Source of the DNA: JBIOJM01 sp044450785 | GTDB taxonomy: Bacteria; Planctomycetota; Planctomycetia; Isosphaerales; Isosphaeraceae | NCBI GenBank assembly: GCA_044450785.1 | Contig: JBIOJM010000065.1 | Location: forward strand, 1-35,891 | Length of the DNA: 35,891 bases | Direction: 5' to 3' | Shown: positions 23,466 to 34,700 of the stretch, one piece after another | Layout of the letters: every line of letters starts with the position of its first letter | Numbering within the stretch: the stretch's first letter is position 1 | Notes under the pieces: model-generated | Databases searched by the model: none | Told to the model about the DNA's origin: nothing | Seen by the model: the letters and a program-made list of their open reading frames with translations, nothing else | Made by a program: the position numbers and the translations under genes

Positions 23466-25757
23466 TCACTTCGGCTTCGGCTGCTCGTCCGGCAATGGAA
23501 TCGACCGGGTTTTCACGGCCTGGTAGTCGGGCGCGAATTCGGTCACCTCGATCATCTGGTTCGCGGGGATGTCGCGGAAGACCTGGGTCGTGCCGCTGGC
23601 CGGCCAGTCGATTTGCAGCATCGCGATCCGATCGGCCTTGGCCAGGCCGATGGTCTGTCGCAGGGTGTTGGCCCCGAAGCTGCTGCCGGAGGACACGTGC
23701 CGGTGGATCGTGAGAGGCTTCTCGCCGGCCGTGACCACCTTGATGCGGGCGCCGATGGCCGGACGGTTGGTCTTCACGCCGGCGAGCTTGATGGTCAGCC
23801 AGTTGTTCCCCTGGCCGGGGTTCTGAAACAGGACGTTGTGATACTTGTCGCCGTTCAAGGCGCCGCCCATCTCGATGAAGATGTCGACGTCGCCATCCAA
23901 GTCCCAGTCACCGCAGGCGACGGCATGCCCCTTCTGGAGGTGGCCGGTGCGTGACGTGCCCGTGATTTCGGCGAATCGCTCGCCGCCAACGTTCTTGAAC
24001 ATACGGTTGGGCACCAGAGTGCCCAGGTCCGGATCGCCGGTGCCCAGATACATGTCGAGGAAGCCGTCGTTGTCGAAATCGCCGTAATTGCTCCCCATGG
24101 TGGCGAAGACCATGTCGAGCCCGGCCTCCTTGGTCCTGTTCTCGAACCTCTTACCGCCCAGGTTGCGGTAGAGGCGCGGGGAACTCTTGGTGTGCGTCCG
24201 GCCTACCATGCCGCGGACGATGTCGGTGAGCGTCCGATCGTAAGAAGAGGCGAAGATGTCGAGCCAGCCATCGTTGTCGTAGTCCCAGGCCCAGCAGGAA
24301 AAGCCCCCGCGGGGGCCGTCGATCTCCATGTCGACCGTCCGATTCGAAAAGGTGCCGTTGCCATTGTTTCGATACAGCCGAGGCAGACCACTGATCGATG
24401 CCACGAACAGGTCGGGGTAGCGGTCATTGTCGTAATCGACCCACGCGCAGCCCTTGTACATGTCCTGATCTTTTCCGTCGACGCCGGCCAGGGCGGCGAC
24501 CTCTACGAAGGTGCCGTTGCCGCGGTTGTGATACAAGTGGTTGGGCTGTTTCTCGCAGGCGACGAACAGGTCGAGCCAGCCGTCATTATCGTAATCGGCC
24601 CAGGCGGCCGCATTGGAATTGACCGGATCGAGCAACCCCGCTTCGGCCGTGACGTCGGTGAAGCGGCCGTCGCCGTCATTGCGCAACAGAGAGGGCCGGA
24701 CGGGATAGGGAAGCCACGCGCCGCGCGGGATGAAGATGTCGAGGCGGCCGTCGTTGTTGTAATCGGTTTGATAGCAGACCAGGCCGCCCAGTTGGCCGGT
24801 CACGCCGGCGGACTCGCTACGATCCTCGAATGTGCCGTCCCCCTTGTTGTGGTAGAACGCCATGGGCATGGCGGTGTCCATCGAGGTGACGGCGATGTCG
24901 AGCAGACCGTCGTTATCGAAGTCGTCCATGATCGCGCCGCCGGCCTGGTTGAAGCGATTCACACCCACGATGTGGCCGACGTCGCGGAACTTGCCGATGT
25001 CGAGCTCGGAGTGGAAGAAACGGTCGAGGGCCGTCAGATAAGAAGGATCGACAGACGATGGCGACTCTCCCACGGTCATTTGGGCCACGTTCAAGAGCCA
25101 TCGGACCCCCAGATCATCGGGGAACTGCTGGAGGTATTCGGTGAAATGCTTGATCGCCAGTCGAGAACCCTGCGGCCTGGTATGAACGGCCGCGGGGGCA
25201 ATGGGAACGATGCACGAGCTTTCGCTGCGACACATGATGCAATTGTCGTTTTCGCCCATGCGCACCGCGGTCACTCCCTGAAAGAAGATGACGGTATAGA
25301 GCAGTTGATGGGCCAGGGTGTCTTTATCGTCGAGCCAGGAACGCGCCTCCTCCAGGACCTGGAACGCTCGACGTGGTTCTCCCTCATAGTTAAAGAGCGC
25401 GGCTTTCATGAGGATGAGAACGATCTTCTTCTGGTCGGGTACGTTTGCCTGCTTGAGAATCTGGTCGATCCGTTCGATGTTTCGATAACCCACTCGCTGG
25501 AAGGAATCACGGACCTGCTCGAGCGACGCGGACGGCGGCCAGGGATCGAGCTTGCCCAGGACGGCCATGAACCCGCCCGTATCAATCGGCCGTCGCTCCT
25601 GGTACGCCAATCGCGGCCGGTCGCCGGAACGAGAGGCGGCTGATCTTCGCGGATACTTCATGACAAACACGGCGGCCACGCTCGAGAGCAGTACGAGCGC
25701 GATCAGGGCCCAGGCAAGGCTTCCCTTCGGGTGTCGTGGCTTGGGTGTTTTGCTCAT
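23466..25757 (-). CDS. Membrane-anchored FG-GAP/VCBS repeat protein with ASPIC/UnbV domain (CRTAC1-like)
   Basis: This 763-residue protein has a short basic N-terminus and one membrane segment at about 13-33, which predicts an extracytoplasmic body. Residues ~60-250 are helical (TPR-like) and include an unusual cysteine cluster, CIMCRSESSC, near residue 175. A seven-fold series of calcium-binding-type repeats follows, about 280-620: DDFDNDGLLDIAV, DYNNDGRLDIFI, DYDNDGWLDLFV, DYDNDRYPDLFV, DYDNDGWLDIFA, DFDNDGFLDMYL, DWDLDGDVDIFI. They should fold as a beta-propeller. The C-terminus (NNWLTIKLAGVKTNRPAIGA to FRDIPANQMIEVTE) is an ASPIC/UnbV domain. It lies 20 bp after the giant TPR gene and 4 bp or 35 bp before the deformylase start. 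Such proteins are common in planctomycetes, and adhesion or sugar binding is often proposed; no function is proven. Confidence 0.92.
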   Translation of the reverse strand: MSKTPKPRHPKGSLAWALIALVLLSSVAAVFVMKYPRRSAASRSGDRPRLAYQERRPIDTGGFMAVLGKLDPWPPSASLEQVRDSFQRVGYRNIERIDQILKQANVPDQKKIVLILMKAALFNYEGEPRRAFQVLEEARSWLDDKDTLAHQLLYTVIFFQGVTAVRMGENDNCIMCRSESSCIVPIAPAAVHTRPQGSRLAIKHFTEYLQQFPDDLGVRWLLNVAQMTVGESPSSVDPSYLTALDRFFHSELDIGKFRDVGHIVGVNRFNQAGGAIMDDFDNDGLLDIAVTSMDTAMPMAFYHNKGDGTFEDRSESAGVTGQLGGLVCYQTDYNNDGRLDIFIPRGAWLPYPVRPSLLRNDGDGRFTDVTAEAGLLDPVNSNAAAWADYDNDGWLDLFVACEKQPNHLYHNRGNGTFVEVAALAGVDGKDQDMYKGCAWVDYDNDRYPDLFVASISGLPRLYRNNGNGTFSNRTVDMEIDGPRGGFSCWAWDYDNDGWLDIFASSYDRTLTDIVRGMVGRTHTKSSPRLYRNLGGKRFENRTKEAGLDMVFATMGSNYGDFDNDGFLDMYLGTGDPDLGTLVPNRMFKNVGGERFAEITGTSRTGHLQKGHAVACGDWDLDGDVDIFIEMGGALNGDKYHNVLFQNPGQGNNWLTIKLAGVKTNRPAIGARIKVVTAGEKPLTIHRHVSSGSSFGANTLRQTIGLAKADRIAMLQIDWPASGTTQVFRDIPANQMIEVTEFAPDYQAVKTRSIPLPDEQPKPK

Positions 25758-25777
25758 GATGAAACGACCGGGTCGAA

Positions 25778-28700
25778 TTACTTCGGTTGCGGATGGATGC
25801 TAGCCGGCAGCGAACGGGCCCAGTTGCCCTGGTAGGTGACGTTGCGGACGCGCGCCTGGGTCTCGCCGGCGTAGTGGAACAGGGCGAACGATCGCTGGTT
25901 GGACGGCTCGAGGCTGCGCTCGTAGATCGGCTGGCCGTTGAGCTCGAGAGCAACCTTGTCGCCGGTCACGCTCAGGACCAGCCGGTTCCAGGCCTGGGGC
26001 TTGAAGGGGCAGGGCGCGGGGCCGCGGCGATTCTCCGGTTCCTCGTGGGCGTTTTCGGGAGTCAGGCCGCTGCGCTCGTAGGCCCCGTCGGTCAGCCGGT
26101 GGATCTTGACGCCGTCGGGCTCGAGCAGGAAGGACAGCCGGCCCAGAGCGGGGTGGACCATCACCTTGCCCTGGTCGTAGTAGAACTCGTAGGCGATCCG
26201 GCCGTCCTCGACCATGGGCCGGTGATAGCGGAGCAGGCTCTCCTGCTTGCCGAGGGAAGCCTCTTCGATCAACCGGCCGGTGATCTCTTCGCCGCGCTTG
26301 TCCCAGTCGGGGTTGTCGCCGGTGGTGCGATCGCCATACTCGTCGGCCAGCCAGCCGGTGAGCTCGGGGAGCGACGAGAGGTTGAGCTTTTCGGGGATCC
26401 GCGGATTACCCGAGATGGCGAGCTTGCGCGCGCCCCCGGACTCGATGGCCCGGCAGCCAAGGGCCAGCCAGGGATCACCCTCGGCTGGCGCGGGGGCTTC
26501 GTGCACCTTGCGACCGCTCACGAAGGCCGTCATCCGTCCCCCTTTGACGACGAGGCGAAATGGATACCAGTCGCCCAGCTTTTCCAGCGGCGGGCTCAAG
26601 GTCAGGTCGCCGAGGGGGCTGCCGAACCTGGACCGTTCAATGTGTTTCAAGTCGGGCTTGGGTGCGACGCCCAGGCCGCTGTAGCAGACCTGAATCTCGC
26701 GGCCGGGCGAGGCGGTGAGCTCGCAGTCGAGCTGAAAATCGCCACGAACGGGGACGTTCAGGTACATCATGTCGAAATCGTGGCCGGGATAGTGGGTGAA
26801 GTGGCCATCGCGCAGGCTCCAGTGCGGAATGGGCAGGCCGGTGCCGCGGGTCTCGGCCCGGGTTGGGGTCACCCGTGCCCAGTGGGGATCGTTCGGGTCG
26901 GTCCCGAACGGCCGGGCCCCGCTCACCCCGTCTTTTTCGGCCTGAGCCAGGAGCTCCGCCCGGGCGCGGAGGTTTTTCACCTGATGATGCCAGAGCTCGC
27001 CCGGCGACTTTTTCCCTACCTGATCGCCCATGGTCCCCAGAAGCGAGAGTGCCGCCGCGCGGAGCACCGGCCTGTCGAGGGCTCGGGCGGCCAGCACCAG
27101 CTCGGGCCAGCGCGTCCACTCGGGTTGATCGAGGGGGAGTTTTTCGAACATCGGTTTGATGAGCGCCAGTGTCTTGGCCGCCGCCGCGTCGTCGCCGCGC
27201 GCGATTTCGATCAGGCCCTGGATCGAGAGCTTGCCCCGCTCGCCGGCCGGCGGGTCACCCCCGGGTAAGAGCTCAATTGCCTGGACACGCGCGGCCAGCT
27301 CGTCCAGCTTGGCGAGAGACCTGGCGACCTCGACCAGCTCGATGGCCGGGGCCTCGAGCGACCCACCGGTTTGCAATCGGACAGCGCGGTGGGGACCGGG
27401 TCCGTTCCCGCCGCTCGCGTTTGTCGAGCCCCGTGCATCGCCGGGCCGGTTGGCCGGGAACGACGGCGTGAACAGGCCTTCAAGCCGCCAGACCGGATGA
27501 TCGGGCGAAGGAAGCACCCAGCCGGCGAGCCGCTCGTACCGTTTCTCCAGCGAGAGCTCCGCTGCGTGTTCGAGGAGATCGCCGGCTTCGGCGGCGAAGA
27601 ACGACTCGCCAATGACGTCATGACGCGCGCGACGGTCGGCCTCGGAGTGGGGCGCGGCGGGGTCGGGAGCCGTCAGGCCAGACAACTGTTCGTTGCTCAG
27701 GGCTTCGGGCCACTGGCCCTTCAGCACGATGTTGCGAGCCTGCGCCGCGGTCTGGTCCTTGAAGTGGAACAAGCCGAACTGCCGGCCGATGGCCGGCTCG
27801 ATCGCGCGGTCGTAGATCGCCTGGCCATTCAATTCGAGCGTCACCCTGCCGCCGCCGAACCTCAGTTTGAGTGTGTTCCACTGGCCCGGCTTCAAGGGGA
27901 GCGGAGTGGGCCCGCGGCGATTGCCCGGCTCCAGGGCGGCGTTGTCGGCGGCCAGTCCGGAGAGATTCATTCCGCCCGTGGTCATCCAGTGCACCTTGAC
28001 CCCCTCGGGCTCGAGCAGGAACGCGAGCCGGCCGACTGCGGGGTGGACGATAATCTGTCCGGGCTCATAGAGAAACTCATACGTGAGAGCGTCGCCTTCC
28101 AGGAGCGGTCGGAAATAGGAGAGGAGGCTCTGGTCGGCCTCGGTGCCGGAACCGTCGCTCTCGGCATAGGCATTGTTCCGAGGTGTGCCGCCGGGGAGGA
28201 GGCGGCCGTGAATCACACCGTCCCGGGCCACCCAGTCATAATCGTCGAGTTTGACCGGCGCGCGTGGCTTGTTCGATCTCGGCTTGACGGTCGGCCGGCT
28301 GCCGCGCCGAGCGGAAATCGCCGAGGCCGAGATCCGAACGACATTGCCCCACTGGTCAGTCGATTCCTGGGTGCGCCGGGGGGGCTGAGTTTCATTGTAA
28401 AAGCTGGAGATCCAGCCTTCGAGCCGATCAGCGTGGGTCAGGCGCACTTCGCGGGGGATTGCCGGCCGGCCGCTCAGCGAGACCAGCCGCCAGGCGGTGT
28501 GACTCGCCGTGCGGGTGAACAACCCAATCCATGGGCTGGTGGGGCTGGGGTCGTCGTCCTCGAAGAAGATGTGGCCGTTGACCAGGTAGCGGACCTTGCC
28601 GGGGGCGGCCTGAACCGTCAGGCGGTTATAGCCGTTCAAGCGCGTCAACCGCCAGGGAGGGCTGAGGGTCTCGCTCTGCCCGACTGGAAAGACCGAGCTG

Positions 28701-31700
28701 GCCCGGTTCAGGTCCAAGGGTTCGATCACCAGCCCGTTGAGGGTCAAACCGCTCTCGGCAAAGTGCCCCACGTAGCCCTCGAGGGAAAACTCGAATGAGC
28801 CGGTCAAGGGGTAATCGAAGAGGAGGAAGCCATGATCAAAGCCCGCCAGGTGAGCGATGGTACCCTGATGTGCCAGCCAGAGTGTGGGCATCGTTCCGGT
28901 GCGCTGCGAGTAACCGTAACGAGAGCCGGAGGTGTGCCAGAGCGCCAGTCCGGGTTCCGCGGAAACGAGCGTGGCCGGCGCGCCGGCGCGGCGCGCCTTG
29001 GCCTGCGCCAGGTCAATGCGTAACCGAGTGAGGGCGTTGAACAGGCCCGTGGTTTCGGCACGCTCGATCAGGGCGCTCGTCAGTCGCACGCCCAGATCTT
29101 GCACGACCGGCCGGCCGTTTGCCAGGGCGGCGCGAGCCACGAGAAAGTCGGTCCAGGGGAAGTTGAGCCGCTCGCGCGGGTCCCTGCCGCTTACGGGCCT
29201 GGCGCCGGGTTGGGCGGACGTTCTGGCTTGACTCTCCTCGTTCGCCTGGACGATCGCGGCCAGGCGGGCTTCGATCCGGGGAGCAACCTGCAAGCCCTGG
29301 CCGCGTGCCAGCTCGATCAGGAGGTAAAGCACCTCGGCGTTCTCGATTCCTTGGTCGGCTTTGACTGGGGCGGCGGCGCGGGCTTCCTCGGCGAGCTGGT
29401 CGAGTGCGCCGGCCCGGCGCGCGGCATCGATCAGCGCGGTCGCCGTGCTGACGACGGCCTGATCGTTTTCCGAGCCGGCGGCTTCGGCCTTGGGTTCCCG
29501 GCCGGCCTTGGACTTCGCGAAAACTTCGGGCGCCATGTCACCGGCCGCCATCGAGGTCAGGATCCGCGCGACCCGGCGCTCCTTGGCCGGCATCGTCCAC
29601 GCGTGCAGCGTCTCGTACTGCTCCTTGGCCGGGCGGGCCTCCAACTGGCGCAGCACCTTGACCAGGGCGTCGTCGATGGGTGGATCGCCTCCTGAATAGG
29701 CCGGCGCGTCGACGAACCGGCCCAGAGCCGCCAGTGCGTCGGTCCAGAGGCCGGCGCGGGCTAATTCGGCGGCCACGCGCTGGAGCTGCTGCTTGCGGAG
29801 ATACAACAGGTAGTCGCCGCCATAGCGGATTGTGTTTTTCTCCATCGCCTCCAGGTAGGCGTCGAGCCGCTTGCGTCCCCCGGCGGCGTCGCCCAGCTTG
29901 AACTGGTGTCGGGCCAGGATGACCAGGAGTGTTCCCAGCGGCTCCGGCTGGCCGGTGCTCTCGAAACCCTTGATGGAGGAATCAAGAATTTCGAGCGCCG
30001 GCGCGGCCAGCTCGGGCCGGTCGAGCGCGGGGAGGGCCGCATGGCAAGCCAGCTCGGAGGCCGCGCGCGAGGTGTCCGCCTTCATCCGCGCGGCGAGACG
30101 TTTGAGGGCGGCGACCGCCGCCTGCGGGTCGTTCGCGGCCAGGGCGAGCTGGGCCGACAGGACCGAGGCGGGCAGCTCGGAGAGCACCTGGCCTTGCCGC
30201 GAGGCGACGGCACGCTTGAGGTCGTCGACCTTGCCGGCGCGGACAGCCCAGGCTGCCAGCAGCAGGCCCGCGCTTTGCGGGCGCCGCAGAGCATTGACGT
30301 TCAATGGCGGAGCGTACAGGAAGACCTCGCTGGGACGGCCCGCGGGCAGGACCGCGTCGCGAAGCGCCTCGTAAACGCCGGCGGCGGGCCCCCGCTGTTT
30401 CTGCCAGATCCGTTCCCACTCGAGCAGGTTGGCCAGGACGCGAGGCGAAGCCTGGTCGATCGGAGTGTCGTCGACGATCGTTCCCGAGCGGATCACTCTC
30501 CGCGTCTCATTCGGGTTAGCCGGCACGACCGGCGGCCCGGCGCGCAGGGCTTCGCGGACGGCCCGCGCGCTCAAGTCGGGCAGATCATGTTCGGCGGCCA
30601 GTCGCGCGATCTGCATGGCCTGTTCGAACCGGTCCAGGGTCAGGATCGGCAGGTTTGATCGCGGCGCCGCGGCGGCCCTGGCCCTGGGGGAAACGGACTT
30701 GGCTCTCGGGGACCCGCCCTTGGAATCCGGGCCGGCCTTGGAAGTCTGCTCGGCCGCCTGGGGAGTGCGCCCCGCCTGAGAAGGTGAAGCCGCCGTTGCC
30801 GGCACTTGATACGATATCGTCCGGACGAAGGTACGTTCTCGCGCCGGCGTCATCGAGGTGGAAGAGCGAGGCGCCGCGGCTGGCGCCGCCGGTTTCGCAC
30901 GAGGCACCGGCGCGAGCTTGGCGGCAGGCTTCTTGATCTTGCGGCCGGGTGGTTCGACGACGATTTCGAGCATGCGGCCCCAGGCGGCTTCGGCCGCGGC
31001 GCGGTCGCCGCGCGCGAGCGCCAGCTCGCCCTGCTCGCGGAGCATGGCCATCAAGGTTTGATTCTCGGTCTGGCGCCGAGCGGCCTCCTGGGCTCGAGCG
31101 GCCAGCTTGCCGGCGATGAAGGGCAGATTGACCGGACCGTTCTGCTTCCAGCACGCCCGAGCGACCAGCCAGAGGGGGACCTGGCGGGCGGCCTCGGCCC
31201 GCTGCCGCGAGTTGGCTCTCACGCCCTCGGAGAGAGGCTCCAGCGGTGTCTTGTCAACCAGCCGGTTGAGCCGGCCGAGCGCCGGCTCGATCTTCTTTGA
31301 ATCACCCGAGCCAATTGCCAGAAGAGCCTCGGCGACCGCCACCGACAGGTCATCCGGGTGCTTCTTGCCAGCCGCCTCCAACGATGTGGCCAGTTGTTCC
31401 CGCGCTTTCATCTCGCCGGCCGAGGTTGGTGATGCCGCCGGTGCCGCGATCGCGTCGGCCAGCAGGCTGCGAACGGCCGCCTTGTCGAGCTCGCGCGGGT
31501 GGACCATCACCATCAGGTCGAGGAGCTGATCGCGCTCCTTGACCTTGCTCTTCGCGCCAGCTTTCTTGGCATCGGCAATCTTCTTGGAATCAGTAATCTT
31601 GGAGCCTGGACTGTCTGACGTCTCAACCAGGTGGGTCAAGCTGGAGGCCAGGTCTTCGGGCCTCAAGTCTTCGAGGGCGCGGGTCAGGCCCTCGCGATAC

Positions 31701-34700
31701 TGGCGGAGCATCCCCTCGGAATTGCCGACATAGTTGGACCCGTCCGGCGGAATCTCGCGGGACAGGGTCAGAGACTGGCTGTAGAGGGCCACTGCGTCGG
31801 CGGTGAAGCCCAGCTCGTGCAGCTTGGCGGCGGCCGAACCGAGCGCGCTCATCCTCATCTGTTCAATGTAGCCGGCCGGGTAGTTGTTGTAGGAGGCGAA
31901 ATCGTTGACGCTGGCGAAGTCGATCAGGACGCGGCGGGCGTCCTCCAGGCGATTGTCGCGAGCGTAAATTGTGACCAGTCGCTTGGCGGGGCCGTTGTCG
32001 TAATTCAGGCGGAAGTAAGGATCGTTGTCCGAGACACGGCTGAGACTCGCCTCGTAGGCGGTCACGGCCAGCTCGCGGGTCGGCCCGTGGTCATCGAGCT
32101 CGGCGCCGATCACCCAGAAGATACCATTGGAGAGAGGCTCGTCCTTGGTCTGTTCGAGGAGCCGGCGGACCATTGCCTGGGCCTGCTCGTAGCGGCCGAG
32201 GCGGCAGTCGATGAGCGCCCGGACCATCGCGCCGGCCGTCCAGCCCGGTATCGACTTCCGCGCCTGATCGATCTCGGCGGCCAACTCGTCGAGCTTCCCT
32301 AAGCCGGCGGCCAGGTCCAGGAGTCGCGAAACAAGCGAGTTGATTCGGCCGTCGGCGTTGTAGGAAAGGATCTGGCTCACGGCGTTCCACTGCGCGGCCG
32401 GCACGAATGTCGCGGGTTTGGGAATGAGCATCTCCCGGGCGTAGTCGTACATCTCGGGCAGCCGCCAGACGTCGTCGTGACGGATGTAGGACAGCATGTT
32501 CGACCGATCGTCCGGGAATGCCTCCCACGCCTTCTTGAACAGGTTGACGGCCCGGTCACGCATCTTATCGTCATAAAAGAGGTTCCCGATCAGGTTGAAG
32601 ACCATGTACGATTGGCCGAGCTGGCGGAGGTCGATCTGCTCGAGGAGGTCGAGCATCTCATCGGTCTTCCGGGCCTGCTGGAAGGCATTTTGGACCTGGT
32701 AGAAGTTGCGCGCCAGGCTCGCTGGGTCTTTCTTGAGGATCACCTTGTAGTGCTCGATGGCCTCCGCGGCCTGGCCTTCTTGCACGAGCTGCTGCGCGAT
32801 CTGGAGGCGCAGGCCGGTGTCGTCGGGCCGCAGCGCGACGATCTTGGCCAGCTCGGCCCTGGCCTGGTCGCGCTGGCCGGAGGCTTTGTAATAGTCGGCG
32901 AGCGACTGGTGGATCTGGATCGAGCTGGGGGTCTTCTTGAGCTGCTCGTGGGCCCGTTCGATGAGCTGGGGGAGCCGGCCCGAGCGGGCCAGGACGCCGA
33001 TGGCGGCGGTCCGGCTGGCGTCGGGATCGTTGGCGTAAGAGTAGTTGGGGTTGGTCTGACGGGTCGCGGTTGTCGAGCGAAGGATTTGCGAGGCCACCTG
33101 CACCGCGACGTCGAGCTTGCCCTGGCGCTGGTACTGGAGCATCATGCCGACCAGGGAGGTGGCCTTGTTGCCGGCGCGGCGGCGTGCGCGGCCGAGAACG
33201 GCCTCGGCCAGCTCGTGCTGTCCGAGCTGCTCCATCTGCCCGGCCAGGCGGACCTGGGTGTCGGTGTCGAGGCGCAGGCCGAAGAGCCGCTCGGCGGCCT
33301 GCCGGGCCCGCTCGAGGTCGCCGGTCAGGACCGATAGTCGCAGGGCCAGGTCCTCGCGACGTTTCATGGTTGCGTTGTCGAGCGGCTGCACCGAGTCGGC
33401 CAGCGCCAGCGCATCGGTCCGCTCGCCCTGCTGTTCCAGCAGCTCGGCCAGGTCCAGCCGCAGCTCCGACTCGGCCTTCGACCCCTCGGCCACTTTGGTG
33501 AATTCGGCGATTGCATCGTCCTTGTCGTCGTTCCACCACAGGATCGAGCTGAGCGCGAGCCGCGGATAGACCTGGTCGGCGGGAGTCTTGGCCGCCTCAG
33601 CCTGCCGGCGGAAGTGACTCACCAGGTCGCTCGAGAGATCGTCGAGCTTGTAGAGCTCGTGGGCCGTGCGCAAGAGCTGGATCGCGGTTTCATCGAGATA
33701 GTCGTTGGGGAGTGGAAACGGGATCTGGACATACCGTGATGTTTTGTTTACCCAGATCTGATAGTTGGGGACGTAGTTGCCCCTGGCCGCGAGCCGGGAG
33801 CGGGCGGTGCGGGCAGCGCCCGGCGACTGGCGCTCCAGCTTGCGGCGCGCCGCCGCCAGCTCGTGGTCGAGGAGCCGCAGCACGTCGGCGTATGCCTTGC
33901 GCCCGGCGCAAACGCTCATGCCCTGACCGATCGACGGGCCCGGCCCCGCGAAGTAGAACGTGCCGGTGTAGTAGTATTGCGACGCTCGGCCCGACTGGAG
34001 CCGCTCGAAGCGGTCGGCGAGCTGGATCAGTCCAAGGGCGTCGCCCCGTTCAGCGGCCAGGCCGAAGGCGCCGGCGATCTGTGCAAGCTGGGTGGCGCCC
34101 GCGACCGTGTCGCGATAGAATCGCTCCTCCTCCTCGACCCGCTTGGCCCGCTTCAGCTCCTTGGAAACGTGCTGAAGGACCTGAGCCTGCGCCAGCTCGG
34201 GCCGGCGGGTCCGCAGCGAGGCGTAGCAGGCCAGGACGTGATCGAGCTCGGCCGGTTCGAGCGGCGGGGTGTTATCCTTCTGCTGCTCGCCCCGCTGGCT
34301 GACGTAGTTGCGCTGGCCCAGACCGCGTTCCCGGCCACCCACCGAATAGAGATAAGCCCAGAGGGCCAGCGGGTCAGTGGGGGCGGCGCGGCTCAAGATC
34401 TTGCCCGCTTCGAACGCGGCGGCGTTGTCGTAGCGAAGCAGGCAGAGATGGAACCAGTCCCAAAGGGAGCGGAGATCGGCTGGCGTTTTCTCACTTGCCT
34501 TGCGGAACCTCGCCACCACCAGTTCGCCCTTCGGCGGGCTGGTCTTCTGCGCAAGGCTCACGAGCCAGCCCAGGGCCGCCATCCGCGCCTGGCCGAAGTC
34601 GGGCGGGCTCCAGGAGGGGGTCGGCCCCAGCCGCGAGGAATAAATCTCCCGGTTATCGAGCTTCGAGGCCATGCGGATCTGGCTGACCGCCCCGATCCGC

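Noticed and set aside
24192..25643. Long + strand open frame (483 codons) opposite the FG-GAP gene
   Set aside because: It is antisense to a well-recognised protein, its translation has no family motif, and its Val/Asp/Ile-rich pattern mirrors the complement of the DxDxDG repeats.
25787..28798. Two long + strand open frames (25787-27268 and 27371-28798) opposite the giant TPR gene
   Set aside because: High-GC antisense shadows: no recognisable domains, no ribosome binding sites, and the sense frame is clearly coding across the region.
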